Assembly: GCA_016209665.1 (NCBI GenBank)
Contig: JACQVT010000055.1
Span: 1 to 13,573 of the forward strand
Direction of reading: 5' to 3'
DNA from: Planctomycetota bacterium
GTDB taxonomy: Bacteria > Planctomycetota > Phycisphaerae > UBA1845 > PWPN01
Length of the DNA stretch: 13,573 nucleotides
In this document: piece after piece, positions 1 to 7,150 of the stretch
Position numbering within the stretch: position 1 is the first letter of the stretch
Layout: the number at the start of each line of letters is the position of its first letter
Made by a program: the position numbers and the translations under genes
The notes under the pieces: model-generated
What the model saw: the letters and a program-made list of their open reading frames with translations, nothing else
What the model was told of the DNA's origin: nothing
The model's database searches: none

Positions 1-1202
1 ATGCTGAACAACGTGACCATGTTCTGGAATTGTTTCTCGCCCTTGCCCCCAAGCAGGACGAAAACGATGCCCAACGACAGCAGGCCGACGACCAGCGTCA
101 TGATCCGTCCGACCAGCACGAGTTCGCGGCCCGCCGCGCTCGGTCGAAGCAGCCGCCGGTAGACGTCGTTGGTGAGCACGCTGGCCACCACGTTGTAGTC
201 GCCGCTGAGCATGGACATGGTGGCGGAGAACATGGCCGCGATCACCAGGCCGAACATGCCGGCGGGCAGCAGCTTGGCGCACATCAGCGGATAGACCTGC
301 GCCTCGTCGGACAGATCGCCCAGGAACGAGCGGGCGGCCATGGCGGGCAGGAACATCAGCGGCGGGCCGATGATGTTCAGGAACACCACCAGCCAGCCGA
401 CCTTGCGGGCGTCCTTCTCGGTGGGCACGCAGTAGTAGCGCTGAATCAGCGACCAGTTGATGCTGAACGACAGGCAGTACATCACGACGAGCCCGATGAT
501 ATAGTAACCGCTGAACTTCTCGTTGGTCAGCCGCAGCGACTCGGCCGGGGCATTCTGAAAGAAATGCACCAGGCCACCCGCCTCGCTAAATGCGAGCGGA
601 AACAGGATCACCACCGCGGCCATCATCACCACGAACTGGACGAAGTCGGTCACGGCGACCGCCCACAACCCGCCCATGAAGGTATAGGCCAGCATGATCA
701 GCGACGACCAGACCATGGCCTGGGTCATGTCCATGCCCAGACCGACGGAGATGAACTTGCCGATGGCCACGATCTTCAGCCCGTCGTCGATGATCTTGAC
801 GGGGATGCCCTGCCAGGCGAACAACTGGCGCAGGCCCGAGCCGTAGCGGGTTTCGACGAACTCGACGGGGCTGTCGATGCGGGCCCGCCGCCAGCGGTTG
901 GCGAAGAACAGGAGGCTGAACAGGGCGGCGGGCACCGTTACCCAGTACACCGTCACGCCGAAGATCCCGTACTTGTAGGACAAAGCCGAGTAGAACACGA
1001 ACGCGAACGCGCTGAAGCTGCTCATCCAGTAGGAGACGCCGCTCAGCCACCAGGGGATCGAGTTGCCGCCGGTGAAGTAGTCCTTCATGCCCCGCATGAA
1101 GCGGTAGAAGTAGATACCGATGCCGAGCATGATGACGAAGTAACTGACCAGCACCCAGTAGTCCGGCCCAGACAGTTGACGGTGCGCTTGTGCCAGCAGC
1201 AT
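1..1202 (-). CDS. Sodium:solute symporter (SSS/SLC5 family), C-terminus cut by window edge
   Basis: Inner-membrane permease that would couple uptake of a small solute (sugar, sugar acid, amino acid or similar) to sodium entry. The 400 residues present form many hydrophobic helices: about 18-33, 55-72, 84-100, 165-200, 234-250, 268-290, 312-342 and 362-385. Family hallmarks are the GGLWAVAVTDFVQF stretch (177-190) and the signature helix with AAMFSATMSMLSGDYN (322-337) followed by VVASVL. Other members usually have 450-600 residues, so some C-terminal helices lie outside the window. The ATG at 1202 is preceded by GGAGG with 5-nt spacing. It lies 128 bp downstream of the aminotransferase gene on the same strand, so co-transcription is possible, though a double-hairpin element sits between them. 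The substrate cannot be read from the sequence; context suggests a product released by the exported enzymes upstream. Confidence 0.93.
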   Translation of the reverse strand, partial: MLLAQAHRQLSGPDYWVLVSYFVIMLGIGIYFYRFMRGMKDYFTGGNSIPWWLSGVSYWMSSFSAFAFVFYSALSYKYGIFGVTVYWVTVPAALFSLLFFANRWRRARIDSPVEFVETRYGSGLRQLFAWQGIPVKIIDDGLKIVAIGKFISVGLGMDMTQAMVWSSLIMLAYTFMGGLWAVAVTDFVQFVVMMAAVVILFPLAFSEAGGLVHFFQNAPAESLRLTNEKFSGYYIIGLVVMYCLSFSINWSLIQRYYCVPTEKDARKVGWLVVFLNIIGPPLMFLPAMAARSFLGDLSDEAQVYPLMCAKLLPAGMFGLVIAAMFSATMSMLSGDYNVVASVLTNDVYRRLLRPSAAGRELVLVGRIMTLVVGLLSLGIVFVLLGGKGEKQFQNMVTLFS

Positions 1203-1235
1203 CAAATCCTCCGGATACCTTCCTGAATGACACCC

Positions 1236-1262
1236 TTGCGAGCCGGCTCGTTTCGAGGCCGG
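1236..1262. repeat. Small stem-loop upstream of the symporter
   Basis: A perfect 10-bp palindrome GAGCCGGCTC lies at 1240-1249. A competing stem pairs CCGGCTCG (1243-1250) with CGAGGCCGG (1254-1262), with one bulged base and a TTT loop. It sits between the double-hairpin element and the symporter's Shine-Dalgarno. It could be leader structure or another intergenic repeat. Confidence 0.4.
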
Positions 1263-1276
1263 TGCGATAATCCCGA

Positions 1277-1327
1277 GTGGGACCGGCATCTTGCCGGCCC
1301 GAATGACCGGCTGGAAGCCGGTCCCAC
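1277..1327. repeat. 51-bp double-hairpin palindromic element, copy 1
   Basis: An outer perfect inverted repeat pairs GTGGGACCGGC (1277-1287) with GCCGGTCCCAC (1317-1327). Inside it two mini-hairpins can form instead: CCGGC-ATCTT-GCCGG (1283-1297) and CCGGC-TGGAA-GCCGG (1307-1321). It therefore can fold as one long stem or as two small hairpins. It ends 3 bp from the aminotransferase stop codon. A second element of identical length and similar plan lies at 9422-9472, with the shared core GGCATCYTGCC. It resembles the REP-type palindromes found between bacterial genes. Confidence 0.8.
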
Positions 1328-1330
1328 AGG

Positions 1331-2659
1331 TCACGCCCGGGCGAGTTCCTTGCGGTGGGACCAGATTTTCTCGAACGCCTTGACGTATTGCTCGACGACC
1401 TCGGGCACGGCCTTGGTGAAGTAGGGCAGGCTGATCGCGGTCGCGTTGGCCTGCTCGGAGCCGGGCAACTCGGGGATGGTCGGCTTGTGGTGCCACCACT
1501 GCGCCTCGGCGTACAGGGCCAGCTTGTGCTGGAGCGGGTAGGTGTAGGCCCTGGCCCGGACGCCCTCGGCCTGCAGGGCCTTGACGACGGCCTCGCGGGT
1601 CATGCCGGCCTGGGCCTCGTCGATGAACATCGTGTTCTGGGCATAATACAGGCGCTTGCCGTCCGTTCGCGACTTCTGCTCGTACAGCCCGGGCAGCTCG
1701 ATCAGCCGATCGTTGAGCGAGCGAGTCTGGGCGACGCCCTCGGCGGTGCGGCGCTCCAGTCCCTTGAGTTGCACGCGGGCCAGGGCGGCGCAGACCGGGT
1801 GCATCCGCAGCTTGAGCCCCAGGCCCGACACCGCGTACTTGCGGTAGGGACTGTCCGCGGGGAACGACCTGGGAACGTCGTAGTGGCCGAGGGTCGCCGC
1901 CCGCTCGTAGTGCTCGCGCTTCTGGTAGATGCCCATGCCCCCTTCGATGCCGGGCAGGGGCTTGGTCGCCTGGAAGCTGGTGATCGACATCTCGCCCCAG
2001 GTGCCCATCAGCCTGCCCTTGAGCGAGGTGCCGTGAGCGTGGGCGCAGTCCTCCAGCACGATCAGCCCCCTTTCCTTCGCCCACTCGCTGATCGCGTCCA
2101 TGTCGCAGGGGTTGCCGAACCAGTGGACGGGCAGGACGGCCTTCGTGTTGGCCGTCAATCGCTTCTTGGCATCATCCAGATCGAAGTTGAGCGTCCGCGG
2201 GTTGATGTCCACGAACACCGGCACCAGGCCGAACAGCCGCATGGGCACGATGGTCGCAAAGAACGTGTAGCTCGGCACCATGATCTCGCTGCCCGGTGGC
2301 AGGTTCAGGCCGAAGAACATCGCGGTCAGGGCGCTGGTGCCGTTGCAGTACGATTTGACGAACGGCACTTTGAAATAGTCCTGCCACTCCTTCTCGAGGG
2401 TGGCGTTGGGACCGTAGCCCGGATCGCGAAGCAAGGCGATGACCGCGTCCTCCTCCTCCTTGCCGTACAGTGGCCAGCGGTTGGCGTCGGCATGTGGGAT
2501 GGTGACCGCCTTGGGGCCGCCGTTGAGGGCCAGTATCTCTCCGGCGGCCCGTGCCCGGCCGGGCCGAACGAGCGCCGCCCCCGCGGCCAAGGCGCCCGTG
2601 GTCTTGAGGAATCGCCGCCGCGTCGTCGAGGGACTCGCGGGATTACCGATGGGGTTCAT
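1331..2659 (-). CDS. Tat-exported DegT/DnrJ/EryC1/StrS-family PLP aminotransferase
   Basis: PLP-dependent fold-type I enzyme of the sugar aminotransferase family, whose members usually transaminate keto-sugars with glutamate or glutamine. The 442-residue product begins with a twin-arginine signal, TRRRFLK at 13-19, followed by a small hydrophobic alanine-rich stretch, which implies export of a folded cofactor-containing protein. The catalytic core has NGTSAL (106-111, phosphate region), EDCAHAHG (203-210, with Asp204 expected to bind the pyridine nitrogen) and SFQATKPLPGIEGG (228-241, Lys233 expected to form the Schiff base). I chose the ATG at 2659 because AAAGGAG lies just upstream and the Tat signal starts there; a longer reading to 2716 would bury the signal. 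It has its own likely promoter at 2725-2753. Similar Tat-signal DegT proteins occur in planctomycetes, but their role outside the cytoplasm is unknown to me. Confidence 0.92.
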   Translation of the reverse strand: MNPIGNPASPSTTRRRFLKTTGALAAGAALVRPGRARAAGEILALNGGPKAVTIPHADANRWPLYGKEEEDAVIALLRDPGYGPNATLEKEWQDYFKVPFVKSYCNGTSALTAMFFGLNLPPGSEIMVPSYTFFATIVPMRLFGLVPVFVDINPRTLNFDLDDAKKRLTANTKAVLPVHWFGNPCDMDAISEWAKERGLIVLEDCAHAHGTSLKGRLMGTWGEMSITSFQATKPLPGIEGGMGIYQKREHYERAATLGHYDVPRSFPADSPYRKYAVSGLGLKLRMHPVCAALARVQLKGLERRTAEGVAQTRSLNDRLIELPGLYEQKSRTDGKRLYYAQNTMFIDEAQAGMTREAVVKALQAEGVRARAYTYPLQHKLALYAEAQWWHHKPTIPELPGSEQANATAISLPYFTKAVPEVVEQYVKAFEKIWSHRKELARA

Positions 2660-2690
2660 GGTCCGCTCCTTTCCGAGATCAGGATGGGTC

Positions 2691-2724
2691 GATCCGGCAG
2701 AACGTGCGTTCGCCACGCCGGATC
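2691..2724. promoter_or_regulatory. Nested palindrome at the aminotransferase start of transcription
   Basis: A perfect 8-bp inverted repeat, GATCCGGC (2691-2698) and GCCGGATC (2717-2724), encloses a second stem, GAACG (2700-2704) and CGTTC (2707-2711). It begins directly after the -10 hexamer of the predicted promoter and ends 32 bp before the ATG. That position suits a repressor operator overlapping the transcription start, or a 5'-leader stem-loop. The binding factor is unknown, and no regulator gene is present in the window. Confidence 0.45.
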
Positions 2725-2753
2725 AATCTACCGACGCCGCCGGGCATGGTCAA
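2725..2753 (-). promoter_or_regulatory. Predicted sigma70-type promoter of the aminotransferase(-symporter) unit
   Basis: Reading the minus strand, TTGACC (2753-2748) is separated by 17 bp from TAGATT (2730-2725). These match the -35 consensus at 5 of 6 and the -10 consensus at 4 of 6 positions with ideal spacing. Transcription would begin near 2718, inside the palindrome at 2691-2724, giving a leader of about 60 nt with an AAAGGAG ribosome site. This is prediction from sequence only. Confidence 0.45.
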
Positions 2754-2785
2754 CTCGGCTCCGTCAGCCGTCCCGACGCGCGATC

Positions 2786-2872
2786 AGAGCCCCGATCACA
2801 AGCGAGCGGGTTGCTCCGAGCACGTCGTGCCCGTCGTTGTCGAGGCAACCCGTCGCTGGCGCTCCGGGCTCT
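2786..2872. repeat. Large imperfect inverted repeat after the ceramidase-like/propeller gene
   Basis: The left arm (2786-2818, starting AGAGCCCCGATCACAAGCGA) pairs imperfectly with the right arm (2841-2872, ending GCTCCGGGCTCT). The matching blocks are AGAGCCC, AGCGA and CGGGTTGC. The loop holds a further GCACG-A-CGTGC-type stem near 2819-2830. It begins 8 bp beyond the stop codon of the upstream gene (2880). It may terminate or stabilise the heparinase/ceramidase-like transcript. No T-run follows, so a simple intrinsic terminator is not obvious. It may be a dispersed palindromic repeat. Confidence 0.65.
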
Positions 2873-2879
2873 GACTCGA

Positions 2880-5174
2880 TCACTCGAAGGTAATCTTCGC
2901 CAGGTAGATGGCCGTGTTCTTCTCGTGCGACGAGTAGTAGCTCATCCAGATGTCGTCGCCGTCGGCCACGAGGCCGGGGTAGCTGCAATCGCCGCCGCTG
3001 GGCAGATAGAGCACGGGCTCGATCGTGCCGGCCTCGAAATCGACGTGGGCGAGCACGGTCCTGGCCGCCCCGACGACCCATCGGCCGGCGGCCCACCACT
3101 GGCCCTTGTGGAAGATGAGGGCCGGCCCGCCGAGGTGAAAGCCCGTATCACGCCACGTCCATTGTGTGTAGGGCGGACCGCTCGTGCCGACGAGCGCCGT
3201 CGTGGTGCCCGCGTCGCGACGGTGGATGCAGTACATGCGGCCGTTGCCGTCGAACCGCAGCGTCGCCTCCGTCAGGCCCACAAACGACTGGAGCCGGGCG
3301 ACCTCGTCGTAGTGCGTGCCGTCGGTGCTCTTGTACAACCGCGAGAACCAGTCGCTGGATTCCTTGTTGTTCGGATCGGTGCCGCCGTAACCGATGCCGT
3401 AGGCGGCACCATCGTGCCAGGTAATCCGCCACAGCCACTCATCGTCGCCGATCACCCTTTGCCGTGGCGTCCATTCACGGCCATCGCGGGAGAAGGCGAC
3501 CCACGACGACAGGCTCCGCGGGTACCTGGGCGGCCACGTCCGCAGTCCGCCTACCAGCATCAGTCGGTCGTCGGGGGTGACCGACAGCTTGGAGTCCCGC
3601 AGGTCGGCGCCGGGCTGGGACAACAATGCCATCGACTCCCACTGCTCACCGTCCCCCGACGACAACACGCGGATCGACGCCTCATCCGACACGTGCCTGG
3701 CGCCCTCGCGGAACGTGCAGTACCAGCGGTCGCGCCATCGCAGCAAGTCGGTGAACGCGTTGTGCGGCGCGGCGTCCCAGATGCGGCGGACCTCCTTGAG
3801 CCGCGGCCCGGCGGTCGGCCGGTCGGCGAGCAGGTCGGCGATGGCCCGCCGGACGTAGGGCTCGTTCATCGAGGCCAGCACCGTGGCCGTGGGTTCGTAG
3901 CCGCCCTCGGCGTAGGCCTTCTGGGTGCAAAGGTAGCCCATGAAGTCATCGCCGTAGCCGGCGACGGCCACAAAGTCGTTCGGCCGCAGCTCTTGGGCGT
4001 ACAACTGGTACTCGACGAACGGCTCGCCCGGCAGATGCAGGATGCGGACGCTCCCGATGCCCAGGCAGCTCAGCTCGACGGGCCGGTCGCTGGCGAGCCG
4101 CTGGAGCGAGGCCAGATCCATGGCCGCGTTGATCCGATCGACGGGCCGCGTCGTCGGGTTCTTCACGATCGCCTCCAGCGACTTGTCGGCATACTGGGCG
4201 TCGCGGCGGCGGGGCAGGCGGACGGGCCGGGCCGCCCAGTCGACTCGCGTGGCGGGTTGCCGTTGGATACCCGCGATCGAGGCGGTCATGGCCGCCCGCA
4301 GCCGGTCGGCCAGTTCCTTGCGGCGCTGTGGTGCACCGTCGTTGTACTTGCCGGCGGTCACGTTCCCGGCGCATCCGGTGAAATAGACCTGGAACATGCC
4401 GGTCGCCGCCTCGACTTGCTCGCGGGCGATGCCCGGAACATCGCAGGAAACGCGGCCGCCGCCGTAGTGGCTCTGCGGATGCGTGGCATAGTAGTGCAGG
4501 TAGGCCAGCGGCTCATCGCCGTTGAAAAACGCAACCGTCCGCAGATCGGGATCGATCAGGCCCTCCGGCGCCTCGCGCATCGCGGGCTCCCTGCCTCCGC
4601 TGCTGTAACGCACGGCGATGGTGCCGTCAAGGCGGGGCACACGGCGGTTGGAGGCCACCTGCTCGACCTTCGCCTTGCCGGTGCCGACGTGCGTGACCGG
4701 CTGAAACGCCGTGGCCTGTTTGACGGCCTGGGCCACCTTGGCCACCGACGCCTCCAGGTACGCCAGGTCCGCGTGTTTGGGGGCATCCTTGGCGGCGGCC
4801 AACAGCTCCTGGGCCCGCGGGTCGATCCACGGGGCGTCGTGTGGATGCACGCATTGCACGGCCACGCGCGAAACGTCGGTCTTCACCGCCGCCGCGATCT
4901 TCTCGCGGAACAGGTCGTAGGCCCGGCCCGAGAGCAGGCACCAGTCCACCGCGCACAGCACGTAGGTGCCGCCCTCATCCCGCAGCACGACGCCCTTGGC
5001 CAGCAGGGGATCATCCACCGCTTCGGCCGGCTTGATCCGCCCGGCGCACAACGGGCTGCCCATCGGCGGCGTCACGTCGGCCTCGAACGTCGCCAGTTGC
5101 AGCCCGGCCCGCGTGCTGTCCCCCACGGCCAGGATCAACACCGCCGCGGCCATCGTCCAACGATGTCTTCGCAT
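2880..5174 (-). CDS. Exported fusion of neutral-ceramidase-like domain and sialidase-like beta-propeller
   Basis: The 764-residue protein has a signal peptide (1-23), a neutral/alkaline ceramidase-like domain (about 25-440) and, after a very short linker, a sialidase-type propeller (about 465-764). In the first domain I see FEADVTPPMG near the start, CVHPHDAP (His110/His112), YATHPQ (His232), LPGEPF (Glu384) and AEGGYEP (Tyr426). These line up with the zinc ligands of bacterial neutral ceramidase. The nucleophile motif GDVSPN is replaced by GNVTAG, placing Thr273 where serine is expected. The second domain has Asp-box-like turns SGDGEQW (506-512), FSRDGREW (561-568) and KSTDGTHY (615-622), and FREG at 488-491. 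The ATG at 5174 has GGAGG seven bases upstream; a GTG at 5192 is the alternative. It follows the heparinase-like gene by 30 bp, so they are probably co-transcribed. Activity is uncertain: amidase, sialidase, both or neither. Confidence 0.85.
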   Translation of the reverse strand: MRRHRWTMAAAVLILAVGDSTRAGLQLATFEADVTPPMGSPLCAGRIKPAEAVDDPLLAKGVVLRDEGGTYVLCAVDWCLLSGRAYDLFREKIAAAVKTDVSRVAVQCVHPHDAPWIDPRAQELLAAAKDAPKHADLAYLEASVAKVAQAVKQATAFQPVTHVGTGKAKVEQVASNRRVPRLDGTIAVRYSSGGREPAMREAPEGLIDPDLRTVAFFNGDEPLAYLHYYATHPQSHYGGGRVSCDVPGIAREQVEAATGMFQVYFTGCAGNVTAGKYNDGAPQRRKELADRLRAAMTASIAGIQRQPATRVDWAARPVRLPRRRDAQYADKSLEAIVKNPTTRPVDRINAAMDLASLQRLASDRPVELSCLGIGSVRILHLPGEPFVEYQLYAQELRPNDFVAVAGYGDDFMGYLCTQKAYAEGGYEPTATVLASMNEPYVRRAIADLLADRPTAGPRLKEVRRIWDAAPHNAFTDLLRWRDRWYCTFREGARHVSDEASIRVLSSGDGEQWESMALLSQPGADLRDSKLSVTPDDRLMLVGGLRTWPPRYPRSLSSWVAFSRDGREWTPRQRVIGDDEWLWRITWHDGAAYGIGYGGTDPNNKESSDWFSRLYKSTDGTHYDEVARLQSFVGLTEATLRFDGNGRMYCIHRRDAGTTTALVGTSGPPYTQWTWRDTGFHLGGPALIFHKGQWWAAGRWVVGAARTVLAHVDFEAGTIEPVLYLPSGGDCSYPGLVADGDDIWMSYYSSHEKNTAIYLAKITFE

Positions 5175-5204
5175 GTCTCGACCTCCGTCCACGCCGCACC
5201 GTTG

Positions 5205-6971
5205 CTACCTGAGCTTTCCGGCGAACCGCTGCTCCCGCTGTTGGACCCGCCACAGGTCGCCCGCGATCGACACGTTCACCGCCGGCGGATCGCGGTAGCG
5301 GTCCTCGCCGCCGACTGTGTCGTATTGAATATCCCCGGCGATTTCCAGGGTCGCGGTACCGTCGGCGTACTCAGCCGCGACCGTGGCCGGCGGGTCGGCG
5401 GTGATGATCAGCGAGCCCTTCGGAGTTCGGTACTCCAGCCGGCTGCCGGCGACGAACGTCGCCGTGTTGCCATTCCCGACGCAGGCGAACACCGCATCGC
5501 TCGCCATCGTGACGCCGCCTTCAAAGTGTGTCTCGCCCGGCCCGAATCGGATCCGATACTCACCGCCGGCCGTCTCGAGGTCCACCGACCCCGCATCGCC
5601 CCAGCGAACCTTGCGGAGATTGGGGGAGTTCTTGAAGGCATCCCAAATCGCCACGAATGGCGCGTCGTGGGTCCGACGGACGCACAACGTCTGGCAAGGC
5701 GGGTGCTCTTTCGTAACGGTGGCGTTGTCGATCGGATAGCCCACCTCGGCCGTCGCGTGGTAGTCCTCCATGCCCGCCCGCGGGTCCATCGAGTCGCCCA
5801 CCGTCGGCATCGTGCGGTCGGGCATGGCCAGCGACACGAACCAGTGCAAGGCGTTGCCGATGGCCCGTCCGCCGGGGCTGTCGCGGTCGCTCAGATCGTA
5901 TCGCGAGGCCGGGAACCGGTTGGGGTCCATGCGCGACAGGTTGTGCGTGATGACCGCGATCTCGCAGAACGGATGTAGCGGGTACAGGTGATAGCCCGAG
6001 CACATCTCCCAGAACGCCCCGTCGGGCTTGAAGTGCGTGGCGGCGAGCCGGCGGAGGCTGCGGTGCTCGGGCTGGTGCCGCGGGTCGTACACTCCGTGAC
6101 CCATGCTCCAGTCGATCAGGTCGTCGCGCTCGAGGGCCGCAGCGGTCTGGATGATGGTGCGGTGCCACTGGTACAGGTTGTTGTGTTCGTAACGGTACAC
6201 GGGCTCGAGCATCATGTCGTCGAGGATGCGTTTCAGCGCGGCGGTTTCAAACCGGCCGCGCTGCTCGGTGGTCATGTGGTCCCGAAGCATCTCGTACGCG
6301 AAGGCCAGGTCGTTAAGCACCTTGCTGTCACCCTCGCGGTGATACGTCAGCAGGACGCGCATCTGCGGGTCGGGATCGGGCCGGACTTGGAGCTTCTCAA
6401 TCGTGTCCGCGTGCAGCATGAGGATCTCGACCCCGCGACGGAAGTAGCGGTCGTCGCCCTCGATGCGGCCGATCAGACCCAGGTCGCGGGCGTCGGCGGC
6501 CGCCTCCAGAAAGAACAGGCAGACCCAGCCATCGTACATCGTCCCGTGATACCGGTCGCCCGCGGGGTAGATACCCGCGTCGGTCGCGGCATCATAGGTC
6601 TTGCCGCAGGACGGACAGGCGAACTTGACGGGGTTGAACGGGTCGAACTTGAGCCGGCTGCGGTCGGCCGGGCAGGAGAAGTTGTGGTAGACGTTGCCGC
6701 GTTGTCTGGGAAACGCCCGCCGCAACTCCGCCGAGGGCACAGCCAGCCACCGCTCGAGGGCCGCCTTGCGATTGACGTAGACCTTCCTCGCCCACTCATG
6801 GCCGGCGAGCTTGTCGCGGACCTCCGCGATGGTTTCATTCGTCACCAGACCGGCCGGATGCTGCCAGGCGATCTCCGCCGCACCCGCCCACGCCCCGGCG
6901 ATCAGGATGGCCGGTACCGTCCAGCATCGCGGGATGCGACGGCGCGGCATCGGTGGTCGGCGGGGGTGCAT
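5205..6971 (-). CDS. Secreted heparinase II/III-like polysaccharide lyase
   Basis: Probable exported lyase that cleaves uronic-acid-containing polysaccharides by beta-elimination. From the ATG at 6971 it has 588 residues. A basic region and hydrophobic segment (about 8-31, ending AGAWAGA) form a signal peptide, followed by a helical toroid-type domain and then a beta-rich C-terminal half (about 425-588). Family-like features are FSCPADRSRL...ACPSCGK (Cys100, Cys119 and Cys122, perhaps a metal-bound knuckle), LAFAYEMLRD, the HNNLYQWH stretch (263-270, candidate active-site Asn/Tyr/His), SGYHLYP (325-331) and MPTVGDS (388-394). The exact lyase family and substrate cannot be assigned by eye. The start is uncertain: ATG 6950 also gives a good signal peptide, and a predicted promoter would begin transcription right at 6971. 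A TTG at 7019 lies upstream of that promoter and is unlikely. It is divergent from the acetylesterase gene and leads the ceramidase-like gene. Confidence 0.83.
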   Translation of the reverse strand: MHPRRPPMPRRRIPRCWTVPAILIAGAWAGAAEIAWQHPAGLVTNETIAEVRDKLAGHEWARKVYVNRKAALERWLAVPSAELRRAFPRQRGNVYHNFSCPADRSRLKFDPFNPVKFACPSCGKTYDAATDAGIYPAGDRYHGTMYDGWVCLFFLEAAADARDLGLIGRIEGDDRYFRRGVEILMLHADTIEKLQVRPDPDPQMRVLLTYHREGDSKVLNDLAFAYEMLRDHMTTEQRGRFETAALKRILDDMMLEPVYRYEHNNLYQWHRTIIQTAAALERDDLIDWSMGHGVYDPRHQPEHRSLRRLAATHFKPDGAFWEMCSGYHLYPLHPFCEIAVITHNLSRMDPNRFPASRYDLSDRDSPGGRAIGNALHWFVSLAMPDRTMPTVGDSMDPRAGMEDYHATAEVGYPIDNATVTKEHPPCQTLCVRRTHDAPFVAIWDAFKNSPNLRKVRWGDAGSVDLETAGGEYRIRFGPGETHFEGGVTMASDAVFACVGNGNTATFVAGSRLEYRTPKGSLIITADPPATVAAEYADGTATLEIAGDIQYDTVGGEDRYRDPPAVNVSIAGDLWRVQQREQRFAGKLR

Positions 6972-6977
6972 GGGAGA

Positions 6978-7007
6978 AGTATCGTTGTACCCGGTCGAGC
7001 CCGTCAA
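6978..7007 (-). promoter_or_regulatory. Predicted promoter of the heparinase-like/ceramidase-like unit
   Basis: On the minus strand TTGACG (7007-7002, 5 of 6 matches to -35) is followed after 18 bp by GATACT (6983-6978, 4 of 6 matches to -10). The start of transcription would fall at about 6971, exactly at the upstream ATG. The message would then be leaderless from 6971 or would use the ATG at 6950 after a leader of about 20 nt. No Shine-Dalgarno is visible before either ATG, which fits. Confidence 0.35.
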
Positions 7008-7054
7008 GCCGCAACTCAAGGGGCGTCACGGTTTGCCCATGCGTGGTTCGAGGG

Positions 7055-7083
7055 TTGCGGCCGCAAGAGGGCCGCTCTATCCT
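7055..7083 (+). promoter_or_regulatory. Possible promoter/operator of the acetylesterase gene
   Basis: A perfect 12-bp palindrome, TTGCGGCCGCAA (7055-7066), stands between the divergent genes. Its left half could serve as a weak -35 (TTGCGG), with TATCCT (7078-7083) as -10 at 17-bp spacing. A protein bound there would sit on the esterase promoter and about 50 bp behind the divergent one. The match is weak and the palindrome may be chance in GC-rich DNA. Confidence 0.25.
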
Positions 7084-7150
7084 TCCCCGCTTGCGACGCT
7101 CGGGGTTCCGCCCTGGGGCAATGGATTCTTCCACGATGGGGGAGGCCGCC

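Noticed and set aside
30..1226. Plus-strand open frame opposite the symporter
   Set aside because: His/Asp/Gly/Gln-rich antisense composition; the minus strand gives a clear SSS symporter with helices and signature motif.
2880..5174. The two-domain protein as a sequencing or frameshift artefact
   Set aside because: One uninterrupted frame with normal composition spans the junction, and there is no start codon with ribosome site or second signal peptide at the linker. Read-level confirmation is still not possible here.
2439..5978. Very long plus-strand open frame (1179 residues) opposite three minus-strand genes
   Set aside because: The translation is rich in Arg, His, Gly, Pro and Asp without any domain, as expected when a high-GC gene is read antisense. 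The opposite strand encodes recognisable proteins with start sites and signals.
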